NCBI GenBank assembly: GCA_041748615.1
Contig: JBGTCY010000129.1
Span: 1 to 29,505 of the forward strand
Length of the DNA: 29,505 nucleotides
From: JBGTCY01 sp041748615
GTDB lineage: Bacteria > Bacteroidota > Bacteroidia > Chitinophagales > CAIOSU01
Direction of reading: 5' to 3'
This document shows positions 1-10,200 of this stretch, piece by piece. Under the pieces are notes generated by a model, which worked only from the letters and a program-made list of their open reading frames with translations, had not been told where the DNA came from and did not search any database. Positions within the stretch are counted from its first letter, which is position 1; every line of letters begins with the position of its first letter. The position numbers and the translations under genes are program-made.

Positions 1-178
1 AACTGTTTGGCACAAGCGGGAGGCTGGCGCGAGCATCAGCGGCTTCCGCTGCCGAACCCTGGCAGGGTTCCGCAACAGCGGAAAACGAATTAAAGTGAAT
101 TAGTATGTTGGGGGGGGTAAAGAACAGTGTCGCGGAAATACCGGCAACCACTGTGAAAACTGCAACGAACTTTTTCAT
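1..178 (-). CDS. Left-edge ORF fragment with signal-peptide-like N-terminus
   Basis: A minus-strand ORF begins at the ATG at 176-178 and stays open to the window edge, so its C-terminus is missing. The first 20 or so residues (MKKFVAVFTVVAGISATLFF) look like a signal peptide or signal anchor. After residue 21 the frame crosses a run of eight G on the plus strand (110-117) and then the palindromic repeat at 44-83, which gives an unremarkable Ala-rich sequence. The start may therefore be a real secreted-protein gene that has been broken or extended by repeat DNA, or the ORF may be chance. I do not recognise a family. There is no ribosome-binding site, as is usual for Bacteroidota. Confidence 0.3.
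   Translation of the reverse strand, partial: MKKFVAVFTVVAGISATLFFTPPNILIHFNSFSAVAEPCQGSAAEAADARASLPLVPNS
44..83. repeat. Nested palindrome (REP-like hairpin)
   Basis: An outer stem TTCCGCTG (44-51) pairs with CAGCGGAA (76-83). Inside it GAACCCT (54-60) pairs perfectly with AGGGTTC (64-70) around a GGC loop. The element lies beside a copy of the 'cacaagc...gcgcgag' dispersed repeat (10-34) also seen near 1805, 1982 and 2950. It could be a REP-like element or a transcription-stopping hairpin, although no T-run follows. Confidence 0.45.
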
Positions 179-1016
179 GAGGATGATTTTTTTTAAATGA
201 TCAAATGCCTCGTTGCCTTAAGTAATGAATCGAAGGTCTGTAATCATTTTTAAAAATCCAAACTTTTATGAAAATATTTTTTTTGATGGAATTGTTAAGA
301 GGAAAAGAAGCTGTATATTTTATGATTGAAATGGGAATCTGACAAGAGGCGCACAAGCAGGCATCCGGGTTATAAGTTGTCAATTTGTCCAAATTCTTAG
401 CCTATTTGGTCTGCACTTTAGCCTATTTGTTCAATACAATAGCTTACTTGGTCGCACACATAGCTTATTTGGTCGCACAAATAGCTTACTTGGTCGCATA
501 CATAGCTTACTTGGTCGCACACATAGCTTACTTGGTCGCACACATAGCTTACTTGGTCGCATAAATAGCTTACTTGGTCGCATAAATAGCTTAAAAATCT
601 AGTATTATGTTAAGTAGCGCGGGGTTTTTATCAAAAAACCGGGGTGAATTTCAATTTCGAAATCAAAAGCGGCAACTAACAATAGAGTTTCATCACAGCC
701 GCATTGCTCGCTTTAAATGAAAGAGAATCGGTGATGGAGAATTGGAGCACGGAGCCGGAATGAGGCGCAGAAAATAAATTTTTTCCATTTTTTTCCATTT
801 TTATTTTTCGGCACAAATGCCTGTAAATATTAACTTGATAATTTATTGAAAGTGAATGATTTAATATAACTCATTTAAACGCATTATTGATGTTTAATTT
901 AATTGCATTTTTGAATTTATATTCATTTTATATTCTTATAAACGCAACATTGAAATTATCATCCACGTAACAACAAGCGATAGCTTCATTTTTTCACTTT
1001 AAAAAAAACAAACTTT
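179..1016. other. Gene-poor AT-rich intergenic region
   Basis: I find no convincing coding sequence here; short minus-strand frames at 201-392 lack an ATG start and any recognisable motif. The stretch holds a short copy of the 'gcgcacaagcaggc' dispersed repeat (351-364), the 21-bp tandem array (398-593), and a small hairpin GGTTTTT...AAAAACC (623-640) without a T-tail. From about 770 to 1016 it is a very AT-rich leader that probably carries the promoter of the gene at 1017, but no clear TAnnTTTG box could be placed. Confidence 0.6.
398..593. repeat. 21-bp tandem repeat array, nine units plus a partial unit
   Basis: Nine consecutive 21-bp units start at 398, 419, 440, 461, 482, 503, 524, 545 and 566, with a partial tenth at 587-593. 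The consensus is TAGCTTACTTGGTCGCA followed by a variable four bases (CACA, TACA, TAAA). The first two units are the most diverged (TAGCCTATTTGG/TT), so the array decays toward the left. The minus strand reads as a heptapeptide (Y-L/V-C-D-Q-V-S) in one frame, but that frame has no start and stops soon after the array, so I do not call a gene. The spacing equals about two helical turns. Confidence 0.9.
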
Positions 1017-1664
1017 ATGAAGGCATTCAAAATCAATACCACGGAATTTACCGGACTGAAGAGTTCCGATTTCGTGGTGAACATCTCGGACAAAGTCCAG
1101 GGTGTAGGCACTAACCCGTCAGTGTTTCCCAGCCCTGACCCATCAGTAGCCGAGTTGCAAACAGCCAACGATTCGTTGCTGGCTAAAATCAACGCGGCAA
1201 AAAACGGTTCAACGGTTTCAAAGCTGGAGCGCAACACGCAGCGTGAAATCGTAACCGGGCTGGTGCTTCGTTTGCTGGCTTACGTTTTTTCGGTAGCAAG
1301 CACAGCGCCCACGGAAGAGGAAAAAATTACGATTGTTGAAATGGCGAAATTCAAAATCGCCAAATCAAAATCACCTCTTTTTGTGGACAAGGTGCAAGAC
1401 GTTCGCGCCAGTTGGACGGGCAACACCGGTGAGGTGGAAGTCAGATACAAGAGAGACCGCGGAAGTCACTCGTATATGATTCAGAAAACTCACACTGACC
1501 CCGCGAATCCCGGAACGGTATGGGAGCATGTCGCCACCATCACCCGCACAAAATACATCATGACCGGCTTGCAGCCGCTCACCAATGTATGGTGTCGCGT
1601 GATTGCCGTTGGCGCAAACGGTCCCGCTGTACCCTCCGACCCCGCGATGAGTATCGTAGGTTAA
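1017..1664 (+). CDS. Small fibronectin type III domain protein, function unknown
   Basis: 215 residues. The N-terminal part (1-120) has no recognised fold; it includes a predicted helical stretch around 74-95 (REIVTGLVLRLLAYVFSVAS). The C-terminal part (about 125-213) reads as a fibronectin type III domain: VQDVRASWTG, EVEVRYKR, then the Y-I-M-T-G-L-Q-P-L-T turn and VWCRVIAVG, ending SDPAMSIV. There is no evident signal peptide, so secretion is not supported. Proteins of this length with one C-terminal FN3 domain recur in Bacteroidota and have no assigned role. The ATG is preceded by an A-rich leader (aaaaaaaacaaactt) and no Shine-Dalgarno. A strong terminator follows at once, so the gene is probably monocistronic. 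Confidence 0.8.
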   Translation: MKAFKINTTEFTGLKSSDFVVNISDKVQGVGTNPSVFPSPDPSVAELQTANDSLLAKINAAKNGSTVSKLERNTQREIVTGLVLRLLAYVFSVASTAPTEEEKITIVEMAKFKIAKSKSPLFVDKVQDVRASWTGNTGEVEVRYKRDRGSHSYMIQKTHTDPANPGTVWEHVATITRTKYIMTGLQPLTNVWCRVIAVGANGPAVPSDPAMSIVG

Positions 1665-1679
1665 TCTGATTATTACAAT

Positions 1680-1727
1680 CCCGGTTTGCGGTTCATCGTG
1701 ATGTGAATCGTAAACCGGGGTTTTTTT
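1680..1727 (+). terminator. Rho-independent terminator of the FN3 gene
   Basis: A 16-bp stem, CCCGGTTTGCGGTTCA (1680-1695) with TGAATCGTAAACCGGG (1704-1719), has two mismatch/wobble positions and an 8-nt loop. Seven T follow at 1721-1727. It starts 16 bp after the stop codon at 1662-1664. Confidence 0.88.
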
Positions 1728-1733
1728 GTAAAA

Positions 1734-2127
1734 GGGACAGGGGAGGGGGATTTACGATTTTTAGATTTTAGATTTACGATTTTTTGACGGAGACGATACA
1801 CGAAGCGCACAAGCAGGCTTTCACTCCAAGCAATCGCCTCAATGCTTGCGCGAGTAGAGGGACAGGGGGGAGAGATTTACGATTTTTTGATTTTGGATTT
1901 ACGATTTTTGACTGCGGTCAAATAACAATTAACAATTAACAAATAACAATGGACTATGGTCTATGGACTATGGACATAAACGCACAAGCAGGCTTTCGCT
2001 CAATGCCATCGCCTCAATGCTTGCGCGAGTAGAGCCTCAATGCTTGCGCGAGCAAAACTGTGGTCTGCCGTCTGTGGTCTGTGGACTTCAAACTTTAAAC
2101 ATTAAACTACAAACTCCCACACCCGAA
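1734..2127. repeat. Duplicated block of heptanucleotide and REP-like repeats
   Basis: This gene-free stretch is two rounds of the same layout, starting at 1734 and 1859: GGGACAGGGG, then GATTTAC/GATTTTT-type heptamers (1749-1783; 1874-1909), then an element 'gcacaagcaggctttc...atgcttgcgcgagtagag' (about 1805-1858; 1982-2034) whose ends are imperfect inverted repeats (CGCACAAGC against GCTTGCGCG). In the second round heptamers also fill 1924-1972 (AACAATT x2, AACAAAT, AACAATG, GACTATG, GTCTATG, GACTATG), and 2063-2118 (GTCTGCC, GTCTGTG x2, GACTTCA, AACTTTA, AACATTA, AACTACA, AACTCCC). No gene is supported before 2128. Confidence 0.75.
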
Positions 2128-2856
2128 ATGCTAAAAACCACCCCCCATCCGCTTCGGAAAATCAGCTATCAGATTGATGAAAATAAAACGTGGACAAAGC
2201 GCGATGAAAAGCTACAGCGGCTAATGATTAAATGGCATGATGAAGAATGGTCGCGCAAAAAAGATGTGGAAGCGTTGTACAAGCGTTTTAAAAAAATCAA
2301 CCTCGAACGCGAGGAACTGAACAAACAATTTAACACGCTCAAAAAACAAATGGACGCCAAACTGCTCACTGCCGACCGCCTGATGGAAAACCCGGGCAAA
2401 CTCACGGACAAACAATTAAACAAATTCCAAAACAATCTGCTCACGCTGAACGACCGCATCCTTGAATTTGACGCCAGTCTGAAACCTTTCAGCAAACGGA
2501 TGGAAAAATTAATCAAGGATTATAATCATTTAATTGAAATGGATGACGAGCAGGAACATTCTCCACTGCAACAGTTGCGCGACTTGGTCATCACCTACTT
2601 TCATGACTCCCGCATGGCAACCGACTACGCCTCCTTTGATGATGAAATGGAAAGCGCAACCAATGTGTTTACTTATCATTACCACGCCAACGCTGAACTG
2701 CTGCACACCTGCAACGAATTCATCAGCGAACACAACCAACTCATCACCGAAATCTCAGGCTTCTACCGCCTCTGGAATGAATTCGGCAAGCGCATAATTC
2801 TGCTTGAAAAGCTACTCGGTTCTGAGGATTCTTTTCCGGGGTTTTGTGTGTATTAG
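2128..2856 (+). CDS. Coiled-coil protein of unknown function
   Basis: 242 residues from the ATG at 2128. An in-frame ATG 55 codons upstream (1963) would only add residues translated from the heptamer/REP-like repeats, so I reject it. The body is highly charged and helical: about residues 20-70 (KRDEKLQRLMIKWHDEEW, LEREELNKQFNTLKKQMD) and 95-135 look like coiled coils, and the C-terminal 100 residues contain His/Tyr-rich helices (NVFTYHYHANAELLH). There is no signal peptide or membrane segment, so it is probably cytoplasmic. I recognise no family. The last dozen residues (SEDSFPGFCVY) lead into repeat-rich DNA and could be a substituted tail. No neighbour suggests a role. Confidence 0.6.
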   Translation: MLKTTPHPLRKISYQIDENKTWTKRDEKLQRLMIKWHDEEWSRKKDVEALYKRFKKINLEREELNKQFNTLKKQMDAKLLTADRLMENPGKLTDKQLNKFQNNLLTLNDRILEFDASLKPFSKRMEKLIKDYNHLIEMDDEQEHSPLQQLRDLVITYFHDSRMATDYASFDDEMESATNVFTYHYHANAELLHTCNEFISEHNQLITEISGFYRLWNEFGKRIILLEKLLGSEDSFPGFCVY

Positions 2857-3180
2857 GGGGGAGTAACAGATTCCATCCCTTTGAGGGCTGGATTCTGTCT
2901 GTGCGTACTGCCGCCATGCTTCGATGAACTCAGCATGACAGCCTTCGCAATCGCCTAAATCCTTGCGCGAGCACCGTGGACTGTGGGCTATAGCGGAGAG
3001 TAACAAACACAAGGGGATGCCGGAACGAGTCCGGCATGACACTTTAAACATTAAACTTTAGACATTAAACTCAAGATTCCTCCCCCGGAGGTAAGACACC
3101 ACAATCGCGGGACGCTACTCATCAAAGCAAGGCATAGACGAACGGAGCAAGCGCCAATAAATTATTTTGCGCGGGAAAGC
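2857..3180. other. Intergenic repeat mosaic
   Basis: No gene is supported. It contains another decayed copy of the REP-like element ending (cgcctaaatccttgcgcgagc, about 2950-2971), a perfect 8-bp palindrome ATGCCGGA/TCCGGCAT (3017-3024 with 3030-3037), and five heptamers of the ACTTTAA/ACATTAA type (3041-3075). A weak GCGC-flanked AT-rich hairpin near 3148-3173 lies just beyond the porP/sprF-like stop codon and might end that minus-strand transcript, but it is not convincing as a terminator. Confidence 0.55.
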
Positions 3181-4248
3181 CTAACGCTTGTATTTAGGTC
3201 CGAGGTCAAAAAGGTAGGCGACTATGACTTCATGGGTGCTGCCGAGGTAGGAACTCATTTCGTTGATGCCGAGGTCATAGGCGTAACCAAAGCGCAATTG
3301 TTTTTTCACCATAAATCCGGCATCCACCACCATTGTTTTGGAGGAACGATAACCTGCGCCCACCCACACCAAATCTTTATGTCTGAATCTTGCATAAATA
3401 TCATACTGGTAAGGCGCGCCATTCACCTGCCTGAACCACACCATCGGTTCGAGATAGAATTTATAAACATAGCCTTTAGGCGTTTTTGAACCCGGCATTT
3501 TATTCCCTAAAGGAATTTTTCCACCGGCTACCGCATAATAGTGATTAATTCTTTTGATGGCGGATTCACCAAAATCATCGGTGAAGCGGATGCTCATGGG
3601 CACCACCTGAGGCATAGAGAATCCGATAAAAAACTTGTCGTAGTAATAGTATATGCCCAGCCCGGCATTGGGTAGTATGCGGGCATCATCCGCGGCAATC
3701 ACAAGCAGGTCGTTGGCGGATTCGGGAATGAGTTCGGTGGAGTTGAGGCGATATTGATGCGCGGAGGCGGTCAAGCCGAAGGACATGTGGCTCTTGCGCA
3801 AAAATGCCGCCCAGGAAAACGGGTTGATTTTGGCGAAAGAAAGATGATATGCCATCGTAACGCTTCCCTGGAAATAAGAAGTGGGTCCGGTTTTATCATT
3901 CAGCACATAACCGCCCACGCCAATGAAATTGCCCGCGCGCTGAAACTGGTCGCCTTTACTGTAAATCGGCATGCGATAACCACCGCTCACCGTTCGGGGA
4001 CCTTCCTGCACACCTGTCCATTGGTGGCGGTAAGAAACTCCGAGAATGCCATAACCTTCAGAGCCGGTGATGGCGGGATTCAGCGCGAAACCGTTTTCCT
4101 GGTAAAGGCTGAAAATTGGCAGTTGCTGGGAAAAAGCAAGTTGGATGCTGAAAATCAGCATGACCGCTAAACTCCAGCCTTTCACTCCTTTTCCGAAGAA
4201 GAAAGTCTTGCCGGTTTTATTTTCCGTGTTTTTGAAAATGAATATCAT
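3181..4248 (-). CDS. PorP/SprF family type IX secretion outer-membrane protein
   Basis: 355 residues, a normal length for the family. A charged N-terminus is followed by a hydrophobic signal segment (about 27-40, SLAVMLIFSIQLAFS) and a likely cut before QQLPIFSLY. The mature start then shows the family's hallmark run YQENGFALNPAITGSEGYG, followed by YRHQWTGVQEGPRT, and alternating beta-strands to the end (FGYAYDLGINEMSSYLGSTHEV). The last residues form a membrane strand before a short basic tail. PorP/SprF proteins are outer-membrane beta-barrels that help individual type IX substrates, usually the adhesin encoded next door, reach or attach to the surface. The gene lies 17 bp after the giant adhesin on the same strand, as in sprB-sprF pairs, so the two are almost certainly co-transcribed and functional partners. 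Confidence 0.93.
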   Translation of the reverse strand: MIFIFKNTENKTGKTFFFGKGVKGWSLAVMLIFSIQLAFSQQLPIFSLYQENGFALNPAITGSEGYGILGVSYRHQWTGVQEGPRTVSGGYRMPIYSKGDQFQRAGNFIGVGGYVLNDKTGPTSYFQGSVTMAYHLSFAKINPFSWAAFLRKSHMSFGLTASAHQYRLNSTELIPESANDLLVIAADDARILPNAGLGIYYYYDKFFIGFSMPQVVPMSIRFTDDFGESAIKRINHYYAVAGGKIPLGNKMPGSKTPKGYVYKFYLEPMVWFRQVNGAPYQYDIYARFRHKDLVWVGAGYRSSKTMVVDAGFMVKKQLRFGYAYDLGINEMSSYLGSTHEVIVAYLFDLGPKYKR

Positions 4249-4265
4249 GGAAGATGCTGTTTATT

Positions 4266-7200
4266 TTATTCTGAAATAATGGTGACGTGTCCGGTGAGGG
4301 ATTTAGAAATATTATTCAGCTTGATGATGTAATAATAGGTGCCGTCCGGCAGCTTTTTACCGTTGTAGGTGCCGCCCCAGTCGTTGTTATAATTTTTCGC
4401 GCGAAACACTTCATCGCCCCAGCGGTTGACAATTACCAATTCATGGTCGGGGAAAACTTCCTGCAACTCTACGATGCGCCAGGTGTCGTTGATGCCGTCC
4501 CCGTTGGGTGTGATGACATTGGGTACGAAAAAATTTTTTTCATCTTTCACCACGATGGTCATGTAAGCCGTGTCCACACATAACGTGGTGGTGTCCACAA
4601 CAATCAGGCGATAGGTGGTGGTGGTGGTGGGGCTTCCCACGGGTGCGGAACAATCCGTGCAGGTGATGTTGGTGGCAGGCGTCCACTCATAGGTGACGGT
4701 GGGTATGCTGACCGCAGTGAACATCTCCACGGTTTGTCCGGGGAAAATAGTTTGAGGTGTGGGCGTCAGTATTTCCACTTCCGGTGAACCAATGTTGAAA
4801 ATCGTGAAATTGAACTGCGTGTCGCAGCCGAGCGCGTCTCCCACAATGAGACTGTAGAGGTCAGCGGACAAGCCGGTGATGATGGAATCATTAGAGATGG
4901 TGACATTATTTAACACCCATTCGAATGAATATGGCGGATTGCCACCGGTGAGGATGGCGGTCGCTTGCCCGTCATTATCATCGCAGTAAGAATCTTTGAT
5001 TTTGATAAATTCCACCTCAGGTCCGGGAATATCCGTGAGGATGAAAGTGAGCACCGTATCGCAGGTGCTGCGGTCAGTGATAGTCACGCTGTAAGTATTT
5101 TCAATTAAAAGCGTTGCCATCGGGCTGTTCAGCGCGGTGTTGTGCGACCATGAATACGTGACGGGTAAATCATTGGAAATGAAATTGACCATGATGGAGC
5201 CGTCATTTTGATTGCAACTCGGGCGCTGAATATCGGGCGCTGCGGTTTGCTGCGGACCCGGACGCTCGGTGATGACCGCGCTGATTTGTTCCGTGCAGTT
5301 GTTGGCATCCGTTACAGTGACTTCATAGTTGCCTACCGTTAATCCGGCAACGGTATTCGCAGTCAGCGAAGACCCCGGTGTGGATGGACCATGCGACCAT
5401 GTGTAAGTGTAATCAGCAGTGCCGCCCGTGAGCCTGACGGTTAAACCGCCATCCGCGCCTGCATTGCAACTTGCGTTGCTGTCCACTGCAATCGTGAGAA
5501 TTAATTCATCCGGTTGCAGAATTGTGATGGTACTTGTTGCAGTACAGTTATTGGCATCCGCCACTGTAATGTCCACACTGCCCGCGGTGAGTTGCGTGGT
5601 GGTGTCCGGTGTCAAACCGGGAATGCCGCGCGTCCAGTTGTAAGTATAGGCAGGTGTGCCACCGCTTACTTCCACCCATGCTGTTCCGTCATTGCCGTTG
5701 AAGCAGGAGATGTCGGTTTTATCAATCACATCAATCGTGAGCGCGGTTGCCGGTTGGGTAAGTGTGGCGCTGATAGTATCACTGCATCCGCGGGCATCAG
5801 TAACTGTTACAACAACAGTTCCTGCAAGTAAACTATGCACAGAATCATTGGGCGCTATGGTGGTTCCGTCCGTCCATTGATAAGTATAACCTGCTGCTCC
5901 GGGTTGTGATGGCGTGCCGCCTGTTGCCACAACTTTTGCTGTTCCATCATTGCCGTTGAAACAGGAAACATCTGTTTGCGAGATGGCAAGAATTAATTCA
6001 ACCGGTTCAATAATATCAATGGAAATAGAATCACTGCAAAGGCGCGAATCGGTCACCGTTACCGAAACGATTCCCGCGCCAAGGTTTACTGCAGTTACAC
6101 CACCGGGTAATGTGTCCGGCACGCTCCATTCGTAGGTGAAGCCGGGGGTGCCGCCACTCGCGGAAACTGTGGCTTCTCCATTCGTTAATCCGAAACAGGT
6201 AATGTCCGATTTGGTGATGGTGAGGAAAATTTCATTCGGTTCTAGAATATCCACAGAGGCTGTTGCGGTACAGTTGGCAATGTCGGCAACCGTCACCGTA
6301 ACCAAACCTGCATCCAATCCTCTCACCGTGTCTTCATCATTCGGGAATCCTTTATCCCACAAATAAGTGTAAGGAACTACATTGCCCGGCAAACCGCCAG
6401 TTGCTTCCACCCATGCTTCTCCGTCATTCGCGCCAAAACAACTGATGTTGAGACTGTTTATCGTCAGCACGATGGGAGTTGGCTCTGTAATTTCAACACT
6501 TTCGGTTGCCTCGCAAGCCCGGCTATCCGCCACTATTACCGTCACAACTCCGGCATCAAGATTAATTACGGTGTCGCCAATGCCAACCGGAGTGCCGAAA
6601 TCCCAATTATAAGTGTAGCCATCCTGACCGGGCGTTGAAGGCGTTCCGCCTGAAACCGTTACCCACGCTTTACCATCGGCAATTCCGTTGCAGAAAATAT
6701 TATTGCTGTCCATCACCAGCGTAATTGGTGAGGGTTCGTTGATAGTGATGCTGTCCACCGCGATACAATCACGGGCATCGGTGACGGTTACATAAACCAC
6801 ATCTGCCAGCAACTCCGTGACATCGGGCGTGGTCGGGTTGGTTCCGGCAGACCATTGATAGGTGTAACTCAAAGTGCCGCCACTTGCCGTAACGGAAGCG
6901 GAGCCGTCACTGCCGCCAAAACAACTGATGTCCACTCCGCTGATGACAGTGGTGAGTTCCAGCGGCTCGATGATTTCAATGCTGTCTGTTTTTGAACAAG
7001 CATTGTCATCCGTTACTATGACTGTGACGAAACCGAAAGTTAGTGCAGTTACAGTGTCACCGAATATGCCAACCGGAATACCGCCATTCCATACGTAGGT
7101 ATAATTTGGTGTGCCGCCCGATACTTCCGCCCAGGCAACTCCATCATTCAAACCGTTGCAGGAAATGTCGGTTTTCACTACGGTTAAAATCAAAGGCTGC

Positions 7201-10200
7201 GGTTCGTTAATCGTCAGGCTGCCTGTTGCCGAGCATCCGTTTGCATCCGTCACCGTGACTTCAATCGCTCCGGCAATCAAGCCGGTCACCGAATCCACAT
7301 CATCTGGAAAACCTCTGCTCCACAAGTAGGAGAAGGGCGAAGCGCCACCACTCACAATCACCCACGCGCTGCCGTCCGCTTCACCACCGCAACTGACATC
7401 CGTGTTGCCCAAAGTCAGAATCATGGGTGCAGGCTCTTCAATGGTGACTGAAAGGAATGATTCACAGGTGTTATCATCCAACACCATTACTTCGTAATCT
7501 CCGGGTGCTAATTGAGTTATATTGTTATCATTAGATGAAAAACCGGAAGGACCTGTCCACATAAAGGTATAAGGGGAAGCGCCTCCGGAAACAAACAGGT
7601 TAATACTGCCATCATCTTCTCCGTGACAGGAAATGTTGAATCTGTCAGCATTCATCGTAAGTGCAAGCGGTTCAACGATGTTGAAAATTTCAGCCGTTGA
7701 ACACTGATTGCTGACATCCGTGACAGTGACTGAAAAAAGTCCGGGAGAAAGGAAAGTATTGTCTTTGATATTGATGCCATTCGACCAAAAATAACTGTAG
7801 TTACCGCTGCCCCCGCTCACGGTGAGAATGATGGACCCGTTGGAATAGCTATTGCAGGAAACATCATTCACCACTGCCGTTACTTGCGGACCGCTTTCGT
7901 TGACGGTGAACACTTCCGTGCCCGAACAATTGCCGGCATCATTCACGGTGACGCTGTAAGTACCCAATCCCACCACAGTGAGGTTTTGCGTAACAGCGCC
8001 CGTTGACCAAAGGAAAGTGTAAGGAGCTGTTCCATTCAACACCGAAAGCGTGATAGAGCCATTACTTGCTCCGCAGGTGGCATCTGTTACCACTCCGTTG
8101 AGGGTGATGCCGTTTACCGCAAACAATTCAAATGTATTGATAGCAATGCAGGAAAATGAATCATCCGTCACAGTGACGGTATAACTTCCAAAACTTAATC
8201 CGGTATTATTCTGATTCGTATTTCCGTTTGACCAATTGTAGCTGTACAAACCGCTGCCTCCGGTAACGAGCAATTCAATGCTGCCGTCTTGTATTGTACA
8301 ATCCGTTGCGTCAAATGTTAATCCTGTTACATTCGGTCGTCCGGTATTTTCAACCACCACCGCAAGCGATTGCTCGCAATTGGTTCCAAGGTCGGTGACT
8401 GTTACCGAGTAAGTGCCTGCTTCCACGTTATTGTGGTCTTCTACCGCAGGCAATCCACCTGTCCAGGCATAACTGTAAGTTCCCGTGCCGGACAACACCG
8501 TTAAGTCAATCACGCCATCATTCACCCCGCAGGCGGCATTTACCGTATTGGCTGAAATTTCAAAACGGGTGCCGACCTGAATGGTGAAACTCGCTGTTGC
8601 TGTGCAATTATCATCATCGCTGACGATGACGGAATAAAACCCTTCAGCAATTCCATTCAAATCCTGACTGACACTTCCGTTTGACCATAAGTACGTATAA
8701 TTTCCCGTACCCCCGGAAACTGAAAGGTCAATCAACCCATCATTTCCGTCCGGACAGGTCACAGGATTAAATGAAGCATTCATAAAAATTGCGGATGGCT
8801 CATTCACCGTGATGCTGTCAGTCGCGGAACAACCGAGACTGTCTGTTACCACCACCGTGTATGTACCTGCGGAAAGATTATCAATGGTGTCCGTTGAAAT
8901 TGAAGGAACATTCCATTGATAATTATAAGGCGGATTACCACCGGCAACCACTACGGCTGCAGTTCCGTTATTGCTGCCGAAGCAGGTCAAATCGGTTTTG
9001 CTCATAGTCAATGACATGGGAGCGGGTTCACCAATCGAAATGGAACCGCTTTCCGAACAATTACTGCCATCGGTTACAATTACAGTAACCAAACCCGGCA
9101 ACAGGTCAGTGATGGAGTCATTCGTGGGGTTCGTTCCGGCATCCCACAAATAAGTGTAAGGTTCCGGACCAACAATCGGAGTGCCGCCTGATGCGATAAC
9201 CCAAGCCTGACCGTCATCACCGCCATTACACGTGACATCTATTTTATCCAAAACAAGGTTAATGACTGCCGGCTCGGTGATAGTGACATCAGCAGTGTCC
9301 GTGCAATTATTGACGTCTCTCACCGCCACACTGATATTTCCCGGGGGCAGGTTGATGATGCTGTCCTGAGCTGCGCCAATCACGGTTCCAACTCCAAACG
9401 GATTCCAGAAATAAAGATAACCGGGCGTGCCACCTGAAGTGACAGCTTTCACACGACCATCATCTTCACCGTTGCAAGAGATATCATATTGCGTGAGCGT
9501 CACTACCAATGGCGCGGGCTGATTGATAACGACAGACGCGCTTTCGGTGCAGCCGTTACCGTCTTCCACCGTAACAATTGCCGGTCCGGGACCGAGGTTG
9601 ATAATGCTGTCACCGGGCGGCAGTTGCGCACCACCATTGGCATCCCACACATACGTGTAATTGCCATCCCCACCGGTTGCAGTTACTCCCGCTCTTCCAT
9701 TTGACAACCCATTGCAGGTAATATCGGTTTTCGTCATTGACAATGTGATGGCTGCCGGAGCAATCAGGTTGATACTTTCCGTTGCAACACAACCGTTGGC
9801 ATCTTCCACCGTAACACTTACAGTTCCGGCACAAAGCGCGGTTACAGAATCGCCCACTGAATTTGGTACGCCATCGCTCCAGGTATAATTGTATGTACCC
9901 GTTCCTCCTGACGCATTCACCCATGCTTCTCCGTCACACACTCCGTTGCAGCTTACATCATTTTTATCCATGACCAATGTTAAAGTCAATGGCTCTGAAA
10001 TCGTGGTATTTGCATTGGCGGAACAACCATTATCATCGCTCACGACAACACTTACCGGACCGGGCGGAATTCCGCTGACGCTGTCGGGGGCGACAACTGT
10101 TCCGGTGGTTGTCCAGTTGATGGTGTAATTGCCGCTGACGGTTCCACCGGTGATATTGGCTTTTGCCCTTCCGTCATTCAACCCGTTGCAGGAAATATCA

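Noticed and set aside
201..392. Minus-strand 63-codon ORF before the 21-bp array
   Set aside because: Starts at TTG, has no recognisable motif, and its frame covers a dispersed repeat and low-complexity AT-rich DNA.
398..593. CRISPR array
   Set aside because: Units are contiguous 21-mers with no unique spacers; this is a plain tandem repeat, and no cas genes are nearby.
1963..2127. N-terminal extension of the coiled-coil protein from an upstream ATG
   Set aside because: The 55 extra residues are translated from heptamer and REP-like repeats that also occur non-coding nearby.
2169..2797. Several overlapping ORFs on both strands within the coiled-coil gene
   Set aside because: They are shadows of the longer plus-strand frame, which has clear coiled-coil periodicity.
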